A stretch of DNA of 14,496 bases from Baffinella frigidus (Eukaryota > Cryptophyceae > Cryptomonadales > Baffinellaceae), in contig MU646464.1 of NCBI GenBank assembly GCA_026770585.1, forward strand, positions 593,455-607,950, in the 5' to 3' direction. Below, in pieces: positions 5,805-11,800 of the stretch (its first letter is position 1; each line of letters starts with the position of its first letter). Position numbers and translations under genes: made by a program. The notes beneath the pieces were generated by a model. The model made no database searches, had not been told where the DNA came from, and saw only the letters and a list, made by a program, of their open reading frames with translations.

Positions 5805-8800
5805 GTGAATCCCAGAGTCCAGGCTGCGTGTATTCATTATCTGCCTACCTCGTCCTGTCCAAGGAGGCTTCGAACGTGGAGTGTGGGTCAGAATGGCAAG
5901 CTCAACACAGCTGAGGACCCTCTGGCCAGCCTCTCCTGACCGCAAAGGGCTCAGAAGCTGCATGCCACATCACAACACCCAGTCCCCAGACCTTGAAGCT
6001 CGCAGAAACCCCAGCAGCCTCAAGCCCTCCTCACGCCCAATCCCCTGCACCACACAGGACTGGGGCCCTGTCGGCGAATTCTTCAAGGGGGTTGACGAGC
6101 GCGCCGTGGCCGCGGAGCTCATCGGGACCTTCCTCTTCCAGGTTGGCCAACCCCAAACCTCAACCCTCAACCCGCCCCGCCCGCTCTGTCAGGGCTCGTT
6201 CACAGCAACTCGTGCACGTTGAAGGATGTGCGCTGACGCTGTGGGAGGGGGGCGCAGTTCCTGGGGGCGTCGGCGGCGTCGAACTCGGTGGACGCGGGGC
6301 TCACCACGGCGGCGCTTGGGAACGGTATCCCCCTCTTAATCTTTTTAATCTATTCTTTTCCTTGTCAAGGATAAACACTAAACACTAAACACTAAACACT
6401 GAAACCACGCTTGACCTGACGGGGGGGCTATCAAAAGTCAACTCCCTCCCCCGGGGCTGAGAATTTCCCCCAGGATCAAAAGTCAACTTCCTCAGAATCT
6501 GAGGAACTTGCAATGGATTTGACTTTTCTTTGGCCCTGGTCAGGTCTATTGTGGATCCGAAACCCGAAACCCGAGAACCCAAAACTGAAATCCCAAACAC
6601 CCCACCTCACACCCCACACCCCACACCCCACACCCCACACCCCACACCCCACACCCCAAACCTCAAACCCCAAACCCCAAACCCCACACCCCACACCCCA
6701 AACACCAAACACCGAACCCCACACCCCACACCCCACACCCCAAACACCAAACACCAAACACCAAACACCAAACACCAACGCAGGGGCGGGGCTGGCGGTG
6801 GTGGTCTATTCGACGGCGCGCGTCTCGGGGGGGCACATCAACCCGGCCGTGTCCGTCGCGCTGCTGCTCATCGGTGCGTTTTCCGCCCAAAGTTGACGGA
6901 TTTGTACCACGGTCCGAGGACGTCAACTTACACATGAACCGGCTGTGTCAGTCGCTGCTGCTCATGGGTTCATTTTGCGCCCAAAGTTGACGGATTTGTA
7001 CCACGGGCTGAGATTGTAGACTTAAGTATAACCCGCGATGCACATCATCAACCGCTGCTGCTCATCGGCGCGGAAGGCCAAAGTTCCAAAGTTGGCGGAT
7101 TTCGTTTTCCGCCCAGGGTTCCAACGCTTACGGGTTTGTACCGCTGGCCGAGAGCGTCAAATTACTACGCAGGAGAGCTACATGTCATTTTACGCCCTGC
7201 GTCTTTGTATTATTTTCCCTTGAAATCGGCAAAAGTTACCGGAAATGCCCACACATAACTGACTTTGAAATTGCTGACAACCGCTAGATAAGGTATTCTA
7301 TCCGCCAACCGCGCAACTAGCCCTCCCCCGTAGTAAAGCTTAGCTAACCCGGCCGTGTCCGTCGCGCTGCTGCTCATCGGTGCGTTTTCCGCCCAAAGTT
7401 GACGGATTTGTACCACGGGCCGAGATTGTAGACTTAAGTATAACCCGCGATGCTCATCGGCGAGGACGGGCGCGTCCCTGACGTGGAATGGATTAGCAAT
7501 TAGCTAGTTGGAATGGATTAGCAACTAGCTAAGCTAATCACCCTAGCAGCAGTGCGAATACCTAGGTCTGATTCGGCCTAGTATTACACCAATGACCGTG
7601 TTTCACATCAATTTTCCGCCTCAAGTTGACGGGTGTGTACCGCGGGCCGCGAACGTCAACTTACGCATAACCGAGTTGACGAATTTCCACCGCGGACTGA
7701 GACAAACAACTTACGCAAGTTGTTTGTTTATAATAATAAAAAGTTGTTTGTTTATAATGATAAAAAACGTGCCCGCGATGCAGGCGAGGGGCAGATGACG
7801 GGCGCCAAGTGCCTGGCGTACGTTGTCGCGCAGGTGCCTCCCACACTACACTCCCTACCCTAACCTCCTTATCCTCCCTCAGTACACCCCTACCCTAACC
7901 CCCTTATCCTCCCTCAGTACACCTTAAAACCCTAACCCCTCAAAACCCCACCTTCAACCCCACGACCTAGCTCTGCCTCACTCGCCTGGCGTACGTCGTC
8001 GCGCAGGTGCCTCCAAACCTCCCTACCCTAAACCTTGAACCCTGAACCCTACACCCTAAACCCTAAACCCTAAGCCCTAAGCCCTAAGCCCTGAACCCTA
8101 AATTCTAAACCCTAAACCCTAAACCCTAAACACTAACCCCTAAACCCTGAACCCTAAACCCTAAACCCTAAACCCTAAACCCTAAACCCTAAACCCTAAA
8201 CCCTACACCCTAAACCCTACACCCTAAACCCTAAATTCTAACCCCTAAACCCTACACCCTAAACCCTAAACCCTAACCTCTAAACCCTAAACCCTAAACC
8301 CTGAACCACAAACCCCAAACCCCAAACCACAAACCCCAAACCCCAAACCCTACACCCTGCGGCGCAGATGACGGGGGCGCTAGCGGCGGCGGCGTCGCTG
8401 CGGTGGCTCTCACCCCGGACACGGCCGTTGAAACTGCGAAAATATCCGTTGTTGGAGTGTCGAGGAAGCTGTCTAAAAGCCTTTTTAGTTGATCTCGCTG
8501 GCTAACCCCGGACACCTGCACGCCGCGCCGTCAATTTAATTTCGGACCAAGACGGAATCTGCCCCGCTATCTTAGGCTCCCCGCGCGGAAGGTAAGGGTG
8601 TATATGCTATTTTAGGCATCAAATGATGCTATCTTACGCCTTTTCAGCAGGACAGATTCTGGTATGGTCCGAGATGAAATGTGAACTCTCTGATCGCGAA
8701 GCTAAGCTAATCTCCATACAAGGATTAATTAATTGCTTTTCGGCAACGAAAATTACTACACGATTGGCTCATAAAAGTAATAGTAGAGCGTTTGTGTAGT

Positions 8801-11800
8801 AAAGTTCGTTGCGCCAAAAGCAATTAATTAATACTTTTGTGGAGATTAAAGCGGTCAGGTTTGTGCCGGGAAAGGAAGGGATTGGTGCGTTCCTGGTGCA
8901 CAACGTGACGGCGCGGCGTCACACCCCGGCCATGGGACCAGATGTTGTTTGGTACTAATCGGACGGGACCGGATAATTTTCTGGTACTCTTTGGACGGGA
9001 CCAGGTATTGTTTTGCTGCTAATCGGACGTGACCAGAGAATGACGTCGCGGCGTGCAGATGACCGGGGCGCTGGCGGCGGCTCACCCCGGCCATGGGACC
9101 AGATGTTGTTCGGTACTAATCGGACGGGACCGGATAATTTTCTGGTACTCTTTGGACGGGACCAGGTATTGTTCTGCTACTAATCGGACGTGACCAGAGA
9201 ATGACGTCGCGGCGTGCAGATGACCGGTGCGCTCGCGGCGGCGGCGTCGCTGCGGTGGCTCACCCCGGACACGGCCGTCAACCGGAATCCCTTCGTCGCC
9301 CAGGTACCCACTCGAGACGGGCATTTCGCGAATAACCCGAGTGAATCCGCCCTGGGACGGTAGGCCATCCGTAGGGTTGTTCCTACGGATATCCGAACCG
9401 AACCCTGGTTGATATCCAACTGGGGTTCCTCTGCCCGGACACAGCCGTCAACCGGAATCCCTTCGTCGCTCAGGTAATTACTTATCTTCCCGAATGGGCA
9501 ATTCCCATTGCACCACGAACACGGTACGTTCAAAAAGAGGTTTTACGGCCTGACCCGGGACGGGAGGGGCGGGGCGGGGGGTTGTTTGGTAGCCTCTAAC
9601 GCAGGCTTTCGGTATTACTCGATGCCACCAAGGTCGCGCCCCGTGCCGCGATCAGTAACACCGAAAACCTGCGCGTAAGCGGTGGACTTATTTGGACGTG
9701 ACTCTGGTACAAAACATCACCACACTTATTTTCAAAGGGGTGTGAAGTCCTTTATTGTGAGAGCGAACATGTAGGCGTGGTCCAATTACATCTTAAATTT
9801 TGTACCAAGTCGCGTTCAAATAAGTCCTCCTGTAACGTTGCCTTTCTTCTTCTGACCACGCCAGGTCAGAAGTCGAAATTTCAATTTACTACACCATCTA
9901 CGTGTAATGTTGATTCTCCCCCGGGAAACACACCAAAGTTCCAGGTGGTGGAACCCTTTGCCGCAGCTACAATGTTTCAACTGTACCACGAAACACTTTT
10001 AGCGCGAAACGTTGCGTTTGAAATCCCCACTTCATGACCTGGCGTAGATGTGTCATCTGCGAAGGCAACTCGCCCCTGCTCCAAAAGCCTCTATGGACCC
10101 CAAATTTAAATTGGATCAGACGGGACCAGAGTGTTTTCTAGTACTGTAATCGGACGTGACCAGAGCTTTTTCTAGTACTATAATGGGACGTGACCTGCGT
10201 GTTGTCTGGTACTAATCGGACGGGGTCAGATTTTTTTCTGGTGCTTACCGGACGTGACCAGCGTGTTTCCTGGTACTCATCGGACGTGACGCAGGGGGTC
10301 CTGTCTGACGGGGTCGCGCGCATCCTGGTGGTATAAAATCTACATTTGAGGACTTTACAACCCTGCTACAACAATGATTATAATTTGTGGACACGACTTG
10401 GTACAAAATTTAAAATAGATAATTTTATAACCATTTTAAAACCATGGTGGTATTGTTTTGTACCAGTGTCACGTCCAAATAAGTCCTCCTCTAAGCTTGG
10501 CTCTCGGCATGGCAGGGGATCCTGTCTGACGGGGTCTCGCGCAACCTCGCGGGGTAAACCCTAAACCCCAAACCCCTAACCCCAAACCCTACACCCCAAA
10601 CCCCAAACCCCAAACCCTAACCCCTAACCCCTAACCCCTAACCCCTAAACCCCAAACCCTAAACCCTAAACCCTAAACCCTACACCCCAAACCCCAAACC
10701 CCAAACCCCAAACCCTAACCCCTAACCCCTAAACCATAAACCTCAAACCCTAAACCCTAAACCCTAAACCCTAAACCCTAAACACTAAACCCCAAACCCC
10801 AAACCCCAAACCCCAAACCCCAAACCCCAACCCCTAAACCATAAACGCCTAAACTAGGCTCTCGATCTTCGAGTTCCTGATGACGTTCACGCTCATGTTC
10901 GTCATCTGCGCCGTGGCGCTCGACGTCAAGGGCTCGGCCCGCCAGGTATGTCCGGTTGGCTGGATAGGGCGGCAGTTGGAAGGATAGGGCGGCGGTTGGC
11001 AAGGATAGGGCGGCGGTTGGCAAGGATAGGGCAGCTGGTAAGGATAGGGCGGCAGTTGGTAAGGATCGGGCGGCGGTTGGCAAGGATCGGGCGCTCGACG
11101 TCAAGGGCTCGGCCCGCCAGGTACTCCAATAACACCGAGCTCGCCATAAATGTGTTTCAGATGCTCTTTTGTGCCAGATTTCCTGCGCTAAATTTATTGT
11201 ATGGCGAACCCAGTTTTACTCAGGCAGAGCCACTTCTGCACGTCCTTGGCCCACCCTGTCCATCTAATCGTTTTAAAACGAATTTGGGTTTTAAAAAGTT
11301 TTGGCAGTGAAAACAAATCAAAGCATTTGAAATTGAAATTTGGTCAGCCTTGAGGGACGGGAATTGGAGCCGTGTTGTGACGAAATTCGTCACGGGGGGG
11401 GCTGTGGGTTTTCAGTAGCAGGTATTCGCTGCTGGGCAGGGCCACCACCGCAGAGGCTGCGGTGGCGGTAGTGGTGGGCAGTTGCAGAGAGCGAGGTGGT
11501 GCCGTGCAGTCCTGAACGGTGCGCCATGTACTGAGCCAGGTGTGGTGTGCAACCCTGAACGATGTGGTGGCGCCGTGCAGTACTGAGCGAGGTGTGGTAT
11601 GCAAGCCTGCGCGAGGTGGTTGGTGGTAGTGGCGTGCAGTTGCGCAGCGAGGTGGTGCCGTGCACTCCTGAACGATGTGGTGTGGGGGTGAGCAGTACGC
11701 GCCGCTGGTGATCGGATTCACGTACACCGCCTGCATCTACTGCGCGGGCCCGTACACGGTACACCCTAACCTCTAGACCATAAACCCTAGACCCGCACCC

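Noticed and set aside
6476-6937. Long frames of Pro-His-Thr or Gly-Val-Trp repeats at 6476-6937
   Set aside because: They read through CCCCACA/CCCCAAA units; only 6784-6873 is an exon.
8922-9215. A CRISPR array, from regularly spaced repeats with unique spacers
   Set aside because: Units are contiguous degenerate minisatellite without true spacers, in a eukaryotic intron with no cas genes.
9777-10037. An 86-residue + strand frame
   Set aside because: It begins inside an inverted-repeat element, lies in aquaporin intron 6 and shows no known motif.
11344-11764. His/Pro/Arg-rich frames on the - strand
   Set aside because: They lie over a degenerate tandem repeat and antisense to aquaporin exon 9; no domain seen.
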